Positions 1 to 12,441 of a DNA stretch of 64,000 nt are shown piece by piece (the first letter of the stretch is position 1; every line of letters begins with the position of its first letter). The position numbers and the translations under genes were made by a program. Under the pieces are notes generated by a model. The model was not told where the DNA came from. It did no database searches and saw only the letters and a program-made list of their open reading frames with translations. Origin of the DNA: Omphiscola glabra (lineage: Eukaryota > Mollusca > Gastropoda > Lymnaeidae); assembly GCA_964017045.1 (NCBI GenBank), contig OZ024806.1, forward strand, positions 20,294,422-20,358,421, in the 5' to 3' direction.

Positions 1-870
1 AAAGCAGAGCAATTGATTGAATCTCGAAGAAAATTTGAAATAAGATAAGATATGATATTTTATTTATCAAAATAAATGGACATTTGTTGTGGGTTTTTTT
101 ATTTCATCGTACATATTTTCTTCAGTACTGAAAATGCTTGTTTGAGTTTTTCGTTGCACCTTAAAATTAGTCTGTAGAAAGACGAGAAGATTTTCTTCAC
201 GTGATAGCTCAGTGGCCAAACGGTGTGGAGCCGGTAAGGTTAGGAAGAGGACATAGTGGGGACAAGTTTCCGGTTTGGGCGCAGCACTAAGCCATGCGTG
301 GGGAGGTGTGTTACGATTTGACGCAAAGGGATATTTCCGCGAAGGTGGGGTAAAAGAGATTAATTAGTTGGGCATTGGATGTAAATGTTGAAAAGAAAAA
401 TATGCTCATAGTACGGTTAAGTGTAAATAGTGTCAACCTCTGTATTTGTCCCTCAACTCTCTCTTTATGTCTATCTCTAACTCTATTTTTTCTCTTTATC
501 TATACCCACTGTTATCTCTCCCTCTGACAATATTTGATCTCTTATTCTAAAACTCTCATATCTTTCCCTTTCAAAATCTCTTATCACACATGTCAAATTC
601 TTTCGTACCCATCCCTCTCACTCTCTCTAATTTCCCATTCTACTTCTCTAAAGTCTCTCCATCTGACCCTTTCATATATCTCTATCTATCATCTGTTATC
701 TCTCCTCTAACACTCTCTTAACTCACCCTCTATTATTATTATTATTATAAAGGTGGTTTTATATTGCGCAGTAACCAATCCTAAGGCAAGGCTCACTGCA
801 CTTCACATAAAAATTAGCAATTACAGAAAGTTATACATTTAAAAACAACACTTTGTAAAAATTTGACCTC
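1..870. other. Intergenic sequence without a recognisable gene
   Basis: I see no gene here. A pyrimidine-rich, low-complexity stretch (about 425-735) is built from CTCTCTAAC-like words and ends in a short ATT run. A TAGCTCAGTGG word near 207 resembles a tRNA A box but no convincing B box follows. Confidence 0.6.
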
Positions 871-875
871 ACCAA

Positions 876-1212
876 CTCGAGTACTATTTACCCATGTCTA
901 ACCATGGACAGCACCCACCCAAGTACTATCTACCCATGTCTAACCATGGACAGCACCCACCCAAGTACTATCTACCCATGTCTAACCATGGACAGCACCC
1001 ACCCAAGTACTATCTACCCATGTCTAACCATGGACAGCACCCACCCAAGTACTATCTACCCATTTCTAACAATGGACAGCACCCACACAAGTACTATCTA
1101 CCCATGTCTAACCATGAACAGCACCCACCCAAGTACTATTTACCCATGTCTAACCATGGACAGCACCCACCCAAGTACTATTTACCCATGTCTAACCATG
1201 GACAGCACACGG
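876..1212. repeat. Minisatellite, 42-bp unit, about 8 copies
   Basis: The unit runs from CATGTCTAACCATGGACAGC to AAGTACTATCTACC. The period is a multiple of three, so both frames stay open and look like proteins. This is repeat translation, not coding evidence. Confidence 0.95.
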
Positions 1213-1274
1213 CAGCATCGAGCGTTGTTTATCAGTTAGAGGGAAGTTAAATCAAATAAGTCGGTATAGTACAG

Positions 1275-1429
1275 TTAGAAGCGATTAGTCTTGAGGGCAG
1301 TTTTGAAGGCTGGGATGGTTGTTATTTTGCAGATATGTAATGGGAAAGAATTCCATTGTTTTGGGGCACAGAAAGAGAAAGATTTCTCACCATATGTTTT
1401 AGGGCGTGTTCTGGGAGCAGAAATTATAC
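1275..1429 (-). pseudogene. Non-LTR retrotransposon, C-terminal fragment
   Basis: The minus-strand frame contains YGEKSFSFCAPKQWNSFPLH followed by IPAFKTALKTNRF and a stop. This resembles the C-terminal end of LINE reverse transcriptase proteins, whose usual form is GERSFSxxAPxLWNSLPxxI followed by FKxxLKTxLF. Only this tail remains, so it is a dead 3' fragment. It abuts the MITE at 1430-1587. The family resemblance is from memory. Confidence 0.65.
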
Positions 1430-1587
1430 CAGACCAGTCTACCCTCAAACTCTTAAAGTCGTACAATATCGTCACAAAATCATTTAATATATTATCTTAA
1501 TAGTAAAAATTAAACATACAGTATATATAATGTATACACCTCAAAATCGTACATTGTACGCCAAAATCGTTAGAGTAAACAGGTCTG
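1430..1587. mobile_element. TA-flanked MITE, copy 1
   Basis: The ends are inverted: TACCAGACC on the left and GGTCTGGTA on the right, flanked by TA. The interior contains ATCTTAATAGTAAAAATTAA, an ATATATAA core and CAAAATCGTA words. These are shared with the copies at 12842-12980 and 62297-62456. TA flanks with short inverted repeats suggest a Tc1/mariner-type non-autonomous element. Confidence 0.65.
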
Positions 1588-4500
1588 GTATAAGCGCGTC
1601 TTCAGAACAACGAAACTTTCAAAGGGGTGAATAGACAAAAAGAAGTTCAGTACGATAAGAAGGGCAGGAACCAGAGAAAAAAGTAGTGACAGAGAAAAGT
1701 TTTGGTGAACCTGACGGAAGAGAGTTACAATAGTCAATAACCTACAATTTAAAAATCTAATGTCTCTCCATTTAATCTTTTCTTTTTGCTCCCTTTAACC
1801 CTCTCTTATCTCTCTCAATAAACATCTCTTTACCTTCCTTTCAACTCTTTCTTATCTCTATCTAACGTTCTATTTTCTCTCCCTCTATCTGTTATATGTT
1901 TAGCTAAATTTCGCTCTCAAATTAAATGATATAAATATTAAGAACAACTGACATTAAAGTACACGGTATTATTAACATCATCTCAAAAGAAATTGTGCGA
2001 CCTCACGTGAAAAGGTACAACTATATAAAAATGCGTCTTCAAATGAGGACATATTTAAATAGAATAGGAAAGTACCCCTTCACCGCCTCAGTTCAAACCT
2101 TACCTTCTACATGGCAGGTAAATATATGGTGAGAGAAACTCCAAGCGTCCCAGATTTTGACCCTTATTCCTATTCGTCAACGACACTGAGGGTCTAAAGT
2201 GGGGTTCCCACGATGCGATAGTTACATGCGTCATAGTGGGCCAAAGCGTTTACCAAATTTATAGTTTATGTATTTTTTTTTCCTAATAGTTTATTTGATG
2301 CCTCATCTCAATCAAATACTGTCTGCGGCTAAAGTAACAGTACTATAACTCAAGCATCTTTAACGCGTACGTCCATTTGTCACCGCTGCTCAAACTGCCA
2401 CCTTGTTCCCAGTAGTAAAAGGAAAGATCTTTTGGGCAGCTGTTGCTGTCAATGGGTCTCTGGATAGAGGAAATGAATTCAGTGTTGAGTATTATTTTCG
2501 AAAGTGCTTTAAGTTGTCATGGATCTGGTTATGTTTGAAATAAAGTGGCAGAATCATTTCCAAGTAAAACAGTTATGCTTTCTATAATACGATTTCGTAC
2601 CGTTTTGTAACCGTACTGTGTCAACGGCACGAGAAGTCTTTTCCGTTTTGTAACCATACTGTGTCAACGGCACGAGAAGTCTTTTCCGTTTTGTACGTGT
2701 ACTGTGTCTACGGAAGGGGCAGTCTTTTCGACAAGTAAATTTCTCGGTTAATGATAATCGCACACGTGGGTCTCCAACATGTGATACAACATGACGGACT
2801 GTGTTCAAGCTGTGTAGCGTCAATAAATATGACAACAAGATATGTTTAGGCTCGAAAGAAAAGACATGCCAGTTACAAGGACGTCTCGGCTAAACGCCCT
2901 CTTCGGCAGAAGAGACAAAACAAGAAACAACTAATAATTAGAAAGTAAAAACCCATGTCTTCGACGACCTCAATGCAGTTCTCTAGGTCTATCCAGTCGC
3001 CCTGTTGTGAGTTGGTGCTACAGACTGCTACTGTGGGTTGGTTCCTGTGGGCTGGTGCTATTGTGAGTTGGTGCTACCGTGGGTTTGTTCCCGTGGGCTG
3101 GTGCCATTGTGAGTTGGTTCTACTGTTGGTTGGTTCCTGTCGGCTGGTGCTATTGTGAGTTGGAGTTATCATTTATTAAAAAAACGGTTTTGTAAATGAG
3201 TAAACTTCTCGCGTAAACACGTTTCCTATTTCCTTCATTTTACCACTTCAGAATGCATTTTCTTTTTTTACTGCATACCCAAATCCGTTACGGATACAAA
3301 GCACATAGCAACAGCTATACAACAAATCGCCACAAGAAAAATCGCAACCATTGAACATGTCGTATTTCGTTCATATTCCCCTTTGAAAAATAGGAACAGA
3401 CTGAGATTTGGGTGTAGGAGGCGGGGCTGAAAATTTGATGGAACTTGTCATCGATAACAAATCTATGTGTCAAGTCTCAGCTTGATAGGATGACCGGAAA
3501 CGGGTCAATTAGCCTTCCGCAGATTTTGCCGATACTAAGAGAAGAAGAAACACACGAACAAAAGCGAAGTTCATATAGATGATTTAAAAATGGAATTGGT
3601 CGTTTTTGATGGATGATTTAACATAGGAGGCATAGTGGGTGAAGTTCTATTGTTGTTTAGCATAATTGTTAAACGTTTTTATAGTTAAAAAGTGTAAAGA
3701 AAAGTATTTTAAAGATCAGTACCAACCAACTCTCTGTGCCAAAAGTAATTGTTATTGCTTTGTTTCCCTTCTTCCCCGCACCAACCTTCTGGCATCTTTT
3801 CCATTTTTTGTTACAAGATAAAATAAAATAGCATTGATTAGAATACGATAACAGAGATTAACGGAATTATCAGCTACAAATATATATTTTTTAATTTGGT
3901 TCATTAAAATCTACACATGGTTTTTGTTTTTTTAAAGTGAAATATGAACATTCTGACCTGGGTCTCGTTGTCTTGAAAACTATGACCTGGGTCTCGTTGT
4001 CTTTTGTTTAGACATTATATGAGCCCGTCATTGCCTAATACCGTTTAGCACTTGTGGTGTACTCTCTAAAACTATATAAAATTTGTTCAGAAGTTTCATA
4101 CATCCGAAGTCATTAAAATTGGAGGTAAGATTTTAGATGTTAAAATATAATTATTTTACACAATCGGTTTCACCGTTGTTAAAAAGTTCGGCTTGACTAC
4201 AACGGAAGTAAAGTTACAAAACCGTGTCTTTGATTTAATTTCCAACAAAATGTAATTCCTGCTTCACTGTTGATTTTCATTTTCGTTGTCACTTTGTTTT
4301 TAGATTTAGGCAACAGAAGACACAAAAAGTTATTACAATAAAAAATAATTGTGTGCATGGCGATGATGTTATACCACCCCAAACGCTTTGGACAATATCC
4401 AAGGCAATGAAAGAAAAAACAGCGAAATGTTGTGCCTAAATATGCACACAAATACACAGACAGGCACACAAACACACACACACCCACACACACACACGCA

Positions 4501-5515
4501 CATATCATGTCTGCCACACCACGAAAGGCATGGCTCAATGAGACTACGGCTGTATACATCGTACACGACAGGCATGGACAAGTCTCACTATTTGTCTTGC
4601 GTGAAGTTGATGGGAGGGTCAGATTAGTGCAAGGAAAGAAATGGAATAATGAAATGGCATCATTAGATTAGCTTTCTAAGACCTTCCCCCCTCATTTTTA
4701 TTACTTGACGCCCGACTCTTACGTACTCCATGTCCACGTAGACACTTGATGTGGTGCCCCTAAATCAGACTGTATCCATCTGTGGCCACTTATACGTGGT
4801 CCAACTGATAGAAAATATGGGCGTTGGTCACGCTAACAAACTCTGGGGGATTATTTCTTGGCTTGGTTGTAATCTCTTTTTAGGGCAAAATAACCGTGAA
4901 AAAATCAATATCTCATCAAAATATCTATGTATATCGAACTGTCCTGGGGTCTGAGGTTGTAATCCGTCGTCGAAATAATTCACTGACCTAGATTTGTTCA
5001 TGGATATGAAAAGAAATATTTGATTTTTCTTAAAGTGCCCAGAGTGACATCCCATTACAGAGTTTTAACAGTTGTTCATATTTAAGACATTGTAATAGTT
5101 TGTACCATTTTACTTTCCCTAATGAGATGAATGTAGATGTTGAAAAATCTGCACGACATAGAAATCTTCATGCATGCCAACTGATTATCTGTAACAATGC
5201 GTTAGAAGAATGACCACGGGATACTTAACAGATAGCATGTTAATCTTCAGACTTTGATCAATGTCTTCCGTCGCGTCGCCAATGGTCTACAGCACAACAT
5301 TGAGACAACATCCAAAGAACATCTGAAGAGCAAAGCAATGTCACTGTCGTGGGATAACTGAATGAAATCAACATTTCACTGAAGGAGTTTGTGGTGTCAC
5401 AGGGTACAAAGTGATGTTTGATGTCACAAAGAATTGTATGTGACGTTATTAATACTTATTAATAGTAAGTCTTATACTTTAACAAAAAATCTTCAAATAG
5501 AAATTTGACAACAGC
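1588..5515. other. Intergenic sequence with short local repeats
   Basis: I found no credible gene. It holds a 44-bp repeat of about 3 copies (2596-2720), a GTTGGTGCTAYYGTG-type repeat (3010-3165), one copy of a dispersed repeat (3419-3580, annotated separately) and a CA-rich tract (4440-4500). A frame at 4510-4671 reads like plausible protein but has no promoter, splice partner or recognisable motif. Confidence 0.5.
3419..3580 (+). repeat. Dispersed repeat family, copy 1
   Basis: It contains GGCTGAAAATTTGATGGAA, then ACGGGTCAATTAG, then GAAGAAACACACGAACAAAA with GCGAAGT following. Close matches in the same order occur at 36064-36220 (plus) and 60217-60315 (minus). Class unknown. Confidence 0.7.
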
Positions 5516-5645
5516 CAAATGCCACCAACCCAATGCCACCGACCCAATGCCACCGACCCAATGCCACCGACCCAATGCCACCGACCCAATGCCACCGACC
5601 CAATGCCACCGACCCAATGCCACCGACCCAATGACGCCGACCCAA
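5516..5645. repeat. Minisatellite, 15-bp unit, about 8 copies
   Basis: Unit CAATGCCACCGACCC. Divisible by three, so frames stay open on both strands. Confidence 0.9.
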
Positions 5646-5799
5646 GGACACTTATCCCACGATACCCACACCACTACACCGACCTCATGACCCAGCCCAA
5701 TAACAACCGTCTCATGCCATCGACCCCCATGGGATTCAGCGCAAGATACCAAACCTCTTATACCGAACTGGTGGCACTGATTCCATGCCAATAATCCTG

Positions 5800-6052
5800 T
5801 GATAGCGAACCCATGACAACGACCCAGTGGTAGCGACCCCATGACAGCGAGCCCGTGATAGCGAACCCATGACAACGACCCAGTGATAGCGACCCCATGA
5901 CAACGAGCCTGTGGTAGCGACCCCATGACAACGACCCTGTTGTAGCGACCCCATGACAACGACCCTGTGATAGTGATCCCATAACAACGACCCTGTGGAA
6001 GCGAACCCATGACAACGACCCTGTGAAAGCGACCCCATGACAACAATCCCAT
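5800..6052. repeat. Minisatellite, about 28-bp unit, about 9 copies
   Basis: Degenerate unit AGCGACCCCATGACAACGAC followed by CCTGTGRT. Not divisible by three, so all three minus-strand frames look alike. Confidence 0.9.
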
Positions 6053-6339
6053 GACCTACAATGCAGTTCAACAAAGACCATGTTATTTCACGTGCAGATT
6101 ACGTGACTTGTACATTGAGTTAATGCATTCTAACATCTCATATTATTTTCACGAGGGCGTGGACAAATATTGTTTAAGCCGGTGGGATTAGGATTAACTG
6201 CTGAACTGTGTCAGAAATCTATGGCTACTAAGAATTTTTATTTTTTTAAATTCTGTATAGAGGAGAATAAAGAATGCCATGACAAAACAGTGGCGGAGCA
6301 CAGAATGGCAAAAAAGAAGACATCCCATGAAAGGCGGAA

Positions 6340-6600
6340 ATGACAATAGAAGACATCAGATGCAAGGCGGAGCACAAGAGGGCAATAGAAGACATCAGAT
6401 GCAAAGCGGAGCACAAGAGGGCAATAGAAGACATCAGATGCAAGGCGGAGCACAAGAGGGCAATAGAAGACGTCAGATGCAAGGCGGAGCACAAGAGGAC
6501 AATAGAAGATGTCAGATGCAAGGCGGAGCACAAGATGACAATAGAAGACGTTGGATGCAATGCGGAGCACAAGATGACAATAGAAGACATCAGATGCAAA
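6340..6600. repeat. Minisatellite, 39-bp unit, about 7 copies
   Basis: The unit begins CAATAGAAGACATCAGATGC and continues AAGGCGGAGCACAAGAGGG. Confidence 0.92.
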
Positions 6601-6711
6601 GTAATGCAATAAATTCTCTTAGATACACTGGCGGACACAGCACGGAAATGAGAGCTCTAAGATACATTGGTCAGCATGTTTTATCTTTCCTGTAACGTGT
6701 ACTGGATTTAT

Positions 6712-6811
6712 GTAACTAGATACGACCCGGTTAACTAGATACGACCCGGTTAACTAGATATGACCCGGTTAACTAGATACGACCCGGTTAACTAGATACG
6801 ACCCGGTTAAA
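6712..6811. repeat. Minisatellite, 19-bp unit, 5 copies
   Basis: Unit GTTAACTAGATACGACCCG, almost perfect. Confidence 0.95.
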
Positions 6812-7093
6812 ACAGCTAGTTCGAGGAAAGCGTCAATATGTTTTGTTTAAAAGTCAATTTATTTCAGATGTATGTTGTGAAGAAAGTTCATTAGAGTTGA
6901 GCTACTCAATGGTTATTTTATTTTATATTTTTAAATGTTTCCAGTGAGTGGATGCCACTACTACTACAAGAGCAGTGGGACACTACAAAACTGATTTAAA
7001 CATATTCAATAAATAAATAGATACATCGTTGTGACAAGTGCAAGGCATTCAGATAGCGCTCTGACGCTAGTTATCTCTTTTTGTTTGTCACTT

Positions 7094-8142
7094 TGATGGT
7101 GTTGGCGGCTCTGCGGGACTACGAGGTTGTTGGCGGCACTTTGAGGTTGTTGGTGGGACTACGAGGTTTTTGGCGGCACTACGAGGTTGTTGGAGGAACT
7201 ATGAGGTTGTTGGCGGAACTGCGAGGTAGTTGTCGGCACTGCGAGATTGTTGGCGGCACTATGAGGTTGTTGGCGCACTACGAGGTTATTGGCGGCCTAC
7301 GAGGTTGTTGGCGGCACTACGAGGTTGTTGGTGGGACTACGAGGTTGTTGGCGGCACTACGAGGTTGTTGGCGGAACTGCGAGGTTGTTGGCGGCACTGC
7401 GAGGTTGTTGGCGGCACTATGAGGTTGTTGGCGCACTACGAGGTTATTGGCGGCCTACGAGGCTGTTGGCGGCACTACGAGGTTGTTGGCGGGACTATGA
7501 GGTTGTTGGCGGCACTTCGAGGTTGTTGGTGGCACTACGAGGTTGTTGAAGGAACTATGAGGTTGTTGGCGGCACTACGAGGTTGTTGGCGGGACTATGA
7601 GGTTGTTGGTGGGACTATGAGGTTGTTGGCGGCACTACCAGGTTTTTGGTGGAACTACGAGGTTGTTGGCGGCACTACGAGGTTGTTGGCGGGACTATGA
7701 GGTTGTTGGCGGCACTACGTGTTTGTTGGCGGCACTACGAGGTTGTTGGCGGGACTACGAGGTTGTTGGCGGCACTACGAGGTTGTTGGCGGGACTATGA
7801 GGTTGTTGGTGGGACTATGGGGTTGTTGGCGGCACTACCAGGTTGTTGACGGCACTACGAGGTTGTTGGCGGGACTATGAGGTTGTTGGTGGGACTATGA
7901 GGTTGTTGGCGGCACTTCGAGGTTTTTGGTGGCACTACGAGGTTGTTGGCGGCACTACGAGGTTGTTGGCGGGACTATGAGGTTGTTGGCGGCACTACGT
8001 GTTTGTTGGCGGCACTACGAGGTTGTTGGCGGGACTACGAGGTTGTTGGCGGCACTACGAGGTTGTTGGCGGAACTACGAGGTTGTTGGCGGAACTACGA
8101 GGTTGTTGACGGCACTACGAGGTTGTTGGCGGCACTATGACG
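7094..8142. repeat. Minisatellite, 20-bp unit, about 50 copies
   Basis: Unit GGCGGCACTACGAGGTTGTT with many single-base variants and larger blocks that recur, showing secondary duplication. It shows a strong strand bias (G/T-rich on plus). Confidence 0.95.
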
Positions 8143-8340
8143 GTGTTGTCTGTGAGATTGGGAATAAAACGAAGCTTTAAGTCCAATCTAAAGAAATAAT
8201 TTACTGTAAAATAGATAAACATTGTTTTTGTAGAGTTCGTACAATTTTTTGCTTTTAAATGTTATTTTGATTGAAGGATATAGGTTACCAAACATTTCAC
8301 TACACATTGTCTTTGCTCAAGTATGGACAAATAGACAAAA

Positions 8341-8795
8341 TTGAGGACCGTCTGTCAGACAGCTCTTAGGACCATCAGTCAGAGAGCTCTTAGGACCATC
8401 AGTCAGACAACTCTTAGGACCATCAGTCAGAGAGCTCTTAGGACCATCAGTCAGAGAGCTCTTAGGACCATCAGTCAGAGAGCTCTTAGGACCATCAGTC
8501 AGAGAGCTCTTAGGAACATCAGTCAGACAACACTGCGGACCATGAGTCAGACAACTCTTAGGACCATCAGTCAGACAGCTCTTAGGACCATCAGTCAGAC
8601 AACTCTTAGGACCATCAGTCAGACATAACTTCAGAGCATCAGTCAGACATAACTGCAGACGATCAGACAACACTGAGGACCATCAGTCAGACAACACTGC
8701 AGATTATCAGTCAGACATAACTGCAGACCACCAGTCAGACAAAACTGCAGACCGTCAGTCAGACAACACTGAGGACCATCAGACAAAACTGCAGA
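8341..8795. repeat. Minisatellite, 24-bp unit, about 18 copies
   Basis: Unit GTCAGAGAGCTCTTAGGACC followed by ATCA. It becomes irregular after about 8520, with GACAACACTGCAGAC variants. Confidence 0.92.
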
Positions 8796-9106
8796 CGTTG
8801 TTCTGCTTTACAAGACGTTCCGGCATTTATTTTGAAGACACAAAAACTTTAAAAAAATATTATTTCAAGAAATGGATTTGATAGGAAAAAATTATAAACT
8901 AATGCGAATCGTGACCATCTCAACAAAGAAACATTTAAAGACAAGGAACAGGTCTGACTTGTGTCTGAATGACTTCAAGTTTCATGTGACCTGGTAATAT
9001 GAGTTCTATGAAGCATGACGTTCCCTCCCCCCAAACCATTTTTTTCTTACTTTTTCGTTTTTGTTGTTGATAATTGGTAACATTGCACATGCATGCAACG
9101 TTTAGT

Positions 9107-9493
9107 CAGCGGCGTAACTAAAGCGACTTGGGTCTCAGACCCACCTGTCAACACTTGCTCATACATTTTAACGAAACTAAAGTAAATTGACTTTAATATA
9201 CTTGTTAAATATTGGTAAAAATATTCATTAACACTAGACCTGGCACTAATAATTATAAATAACGAAATAATGTTTTAACGGTATCTCATCCTACTGTTAA
9301 GGTAGTAGTTGGTGCTACCGTGACTTGGTGCTACCGTGACTTGGTGCTACTGTGAGTGGGTGCTACTGTGAGTGGGTGCTACTGTGAGTGGGTGCTACTG
9401 TGAGTGGGTGCCACTTTGAGTATTCCATCAATGCAATGTGTTTACAAGGTGGTGAGTGAGACAGATATTGCCCTTGTCGTGGTTACGCCTCTG
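9107..9493. mobile_element. Non-autonomous DNA element with CAGCGGCGTAAC ends
   Basis: The left end is CAGCGGCGTAAC. The right end is GTTACGCCTCTG, its near-perfect inverse. The interior has an 18-bp array (GGTGCTACTGTGAGTGGG, 9300-9420). No target duplication is visible. The ends resemble those of the larger element at 19830-20674. Confidence 0.5.
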
Positions 9494-10790
9494 AGGAATC
9501 CGCGCTAAAAGACCTGATATACGTTACTACAACCCAAGGATCGTGTCTGACCCGGGCTGTGCTCACTCAACCGTGGAATGGGAAAACTATGATTCGTGTT
9601 ATCGTGATACTGGAAGCTTCATTCAAAATTTCATTGCGAAGTGCAGGGCATTGTCTGAGGCGACCTTGACACTGTCACGATGTTGTGGGGAGACATACCT
9701 TAACTCTAGCAACACACTTCATTTGCCTGTACACCTTGGTAGTGTCTGCATTATATTTGTATGTACATAATTGTATGTACTCTTTGGTTGTCTGTACGCA
9801 TTTTGTTTGTCGTTGCATTTTTGTTGTCCGGTAAACTCTGTTTGTGTGTACATCATGGCTGTATGTACATTATATCTATACGCACACTCTGGCTGCCTGC
9901 AGAGTTTTTTCGCCTGTACACAATGGTTGTCTCCACTTTCTTTGATATACAGATGTCTGTGTACATAAAGAATGATCTGCTCGCTTAACTTTTAGATGAT
10001 GATGTGAGACTGCTGATTAAAGTATCAACATCACAGCATCCCAACATAAAAGCATCACAGCATCAAAACATCACAAAAACACAGCATCACAACATTTACA
10101 AGATTAAGCAAGCTGAAATAATATAGAAATAAAACATCCCAAAATATCAACATGACTGAAAGCTTTTTAATTTTATGAGATTTTGATGTAATACCCTTAT
10201 GACATTTTCTCGAATGGGCAAGAAGAATTGGGTGAATGGTGATCATATAACAATTCAAGTGTTGGAAGTGTTGCAGCAGTTAAAGAACAGAGAGATTAAA
10301 ACTGGACAGAGAATGTTGCTTGGGCTACGTTCAATCATCGGTTGGCTACATGTTCGTATCACTGTGCCAAAGAAGGATCTCTTCTTATCTCATCGTGAAA
10401 AAATAACTATCAAATCTACCTTGGTAGTAGCGATGAGCCGGGCACTGTCCATGATACCCGGAAACATTGAATATTAACAAACCTGTCAAAAAAAAAAACG
10501 GTTCCGTGTGGTAAAAAAAAAGGAATTTGATATGAATAATTTGGTCGACTTTTGCATAGTTCTTTTAATTACATTTTATAGGTTATTAATTCTTGTGTTG
10601 TTCTTTTTACATTTGTTTCATTTTGCCCCTAAGCTAAAGCTGACAGCTTCCAAGCAAAACTATAACCAGGTGTAAGCATTTATAAAAAAAAATATAACCA
10701 GTTGCATGAATTTATAAAAGCTAAAACCAGGTGTATAAATTTATAAAAATTATAACCAGGTGAATGAATTATTAAAACACATTCTTGGAA
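9494..10790. other. Intergenic sequence, no recognisable gene
   Basis: Contains loose tandem words (GTACATMATGGYTGTMTGTA near 9740-9930; CACAGCATCAAAACATCA near 10030-10100; ATAACCAGGTGTATRAATTT near 10660-10770). A 92-codon plus-strand frame at 10199-10477 has no motif I recognise and no splice or promoter context. Confidence 0.5.
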
Positions 10791-10794
10791 TCGA

Positions 10795-11760
10795 TTTACA
10801 GAGCCCCTCTACTGGAATATCTCATTAGGAAATGGCGTCAGCGGGCCGTCGAGCTTGCGCTCCTAATGCCCTCCCTGGCGTCCACCCACACCCGCCAGCC
10901 GCCGGGTGTCCCCGGCGCCGGGCCGTGCGGGAAGACGTCAGAGACCTCCCCGGGCGCTGGAAGCCCCCATCAGCAACTGCTCGATCGAGTTTGCCGATGG
11001 AGCCCCCCCCCCCCCGCCCGGAGACATCTGGTCGACCGAAGACGCTGTGTTTCAAGCGTCCGTAGTCCACTCTCCTAGGGGCCGGGACGGTAAATTAACG
11101 TCCTAATATCTCCCCCCACCCGTCCCGGGGAAGCATCGGACGCCCTCTAAGAGGGATTCTACAGTGGGTTTCCACCTCGCAACTAATTCGCGAAGTAGCT
11201 GGGACGAAACGGTTGCCTAGGAGCAGCTTTCTCAGGGCTGCATATTTAGAATCACCGGCCATAGGCTTCCACCACAGCCTATCGCCTCATATCCCTCAAC
11301 GGCAACTTGTAATCATGATCCCTACCCTGTGTTTGCCTTTTCTTCCCCCTGTGAAGCATCACAGGTGGCAGCCCTGTAGGAGCAGTTTATTCCAGCAAAT
11401 ACCATGCATGGCCGTGTCTGCCACGCGGGACACGCAATGGTGGTAATGTGCCCCGGGTTAACGCCGAGGGGGTCGGTGGCCAGCGCTTCCAAATCGGCAA
11501 GCCACTACAGACTTGTCAACCGGAATCCCGGGGGGAAGAGAGCCCCTCTACTGAACCCTCTACCCTTCTTGGCCCTTATATCTGTTTCTCTCCAACCCGA
11601 TCAAAATTAGTTTGTTATTTTTATTTTTTCATTTTTTTTTTTTTTTTTTATTTTGGTGGAAGGGCTGGAAGAGGGGGGGGGGGCTGGTACTGATGAAGGC
11701 ATTAGCCGAAACGTTTACTTTCATATGTATTCGGTGTGATCCTTATTAAAGCTGAGCTTA
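10795..11760 (+). mobile_element. GC-rich retroelement remnant with Penelope-like tail
   Basis: This block is far more GC-rich than its surroundings. The word AGAGCCCCTCTACTG occurs at both about 10799 and about 11539. It ends in CTGATGAAGGCATTAGCCGA followed by AACGTTTAC, a tail of the kind seen at Penelope-like element termini. No intact reverse transcriptase or GIY-YIG frame is present. A degraded retroelement is the best reading; the exact class is inference. Confidence 0.4.
11690..11712 (+). ncRNA. Hammerhead-ribozyme-like core (candidate)
   Basis: CTGATGA at 11690-11696 is followed by a possible short hairpin (GGC, loop ATTA, GCC) and GAAAC at 11708-11712. This is the order of the conserved hammerhead core. 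Helices I and III and the cleavage site were not established, so activity is unproven. Confidence 0.35.
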
Positions 11761-12338
11761 TATTGTTTTATTTACACAATATGATTGAGTCTAATAAATC
11801 TTAATAAATGTACAAATGCTTTGCATGAAAAGACTATTTTGGTTCATTCTGAAGATGGCGCCCGCAGCGGGTGCCGCGTTTTCCCCTCCCCCCCGCCTTC
11901 CTTCGCTCCACACCTTCACGTGTCCCTAGGGATGGGACGATGTGTTTGTGATTTATAATCTTTAAGAGATACCAATTCACTGGTAAGGAAATATTTGATA
12001 GTGTAACCCATATGTATGTGATTATGAATCGATTATTGATGCATTGGTTCATACTGTTAATTTATTTTCCATATATATATTTGCCTCAAAATTAATTAAG
12101 TTATAATAATATAAATCCAAAAAAAATGTTTCGGGAAGTAGACATACGATGAAATGAGAACCGCTGCATTAAGATCAATGACCCGAATTCCACTGCGTGA
12201 TCACCACTGGCACAGTTCGTGGACGAGGTGCTTCTTCACGCGACTGACGGCTGGTCCAAATCATGGACCAATTCAATATTGAATTGCCCCCCCCCCTTAT
12301 TGTTGGCACAGCACGACTGGTGTCACGATCATACTGTG

Positions 12339-12365
12339 CGTCATCGCCAGCCAGCGGTATATATA
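12339..12365 (+). promoter_or_regulatory. Core promoter of the micro-exon gene
   Basis: TATATATA lies at 12358-12365. A CGTCA half-CRE lies at 12339-12343, about 19 bp before the TATA box. The downstream gene at 61.1 kb has the same order and spacing with a full CRE. A start near 12387-12395 is expected from the TATA position. Confidence 0.6.
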
Positions 12366-12386
12366 CAGGTGCTGCGTGAGGCAGAC

Positions 12387-12441
12387 ATCAACTCATCAAC
12401 GGCAACCGTCAGAGACAACGACCTTAAACCCGTCTACAAAG
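12387..12441 (+). other. Exon 1 (non-coding) of the micro-exon gene
   Basis: The 3' end is defined by CTACAAAG|GTGAGTGTAA. The 5' end is estimated about 25-30 bp after the TATA box. No ATG-initiated frame that could matter is present. The word TGCGTGAGGCAGACAT just upstream resembles TGCGTGACACAGAGACAT in exon 1 of the second gene, hinting at common origin. Confidence 0.6.

Noticed and set aside
205..290. tRNA-like A box (TAGCTCAGTGG)
   Set aside because: No acceptable B box or cloverleaf follows; too weak to call a tRNA or SINE.
4510..4671. Plus-strand frame with protein-like composition
   Set aside because: No start context, splice sites in phase, promoter or known motif; it may be chance or an old fragment.
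7081..8180. Long plus-strand frames with cycling residues
   Set aside because: Product of the 20-bp array; the same motif occurs in all three frames.
10199..10477. 92-codon plus-strand frame
   Set aside because: No recognisable motif or gene context; the length is within chance expectation.
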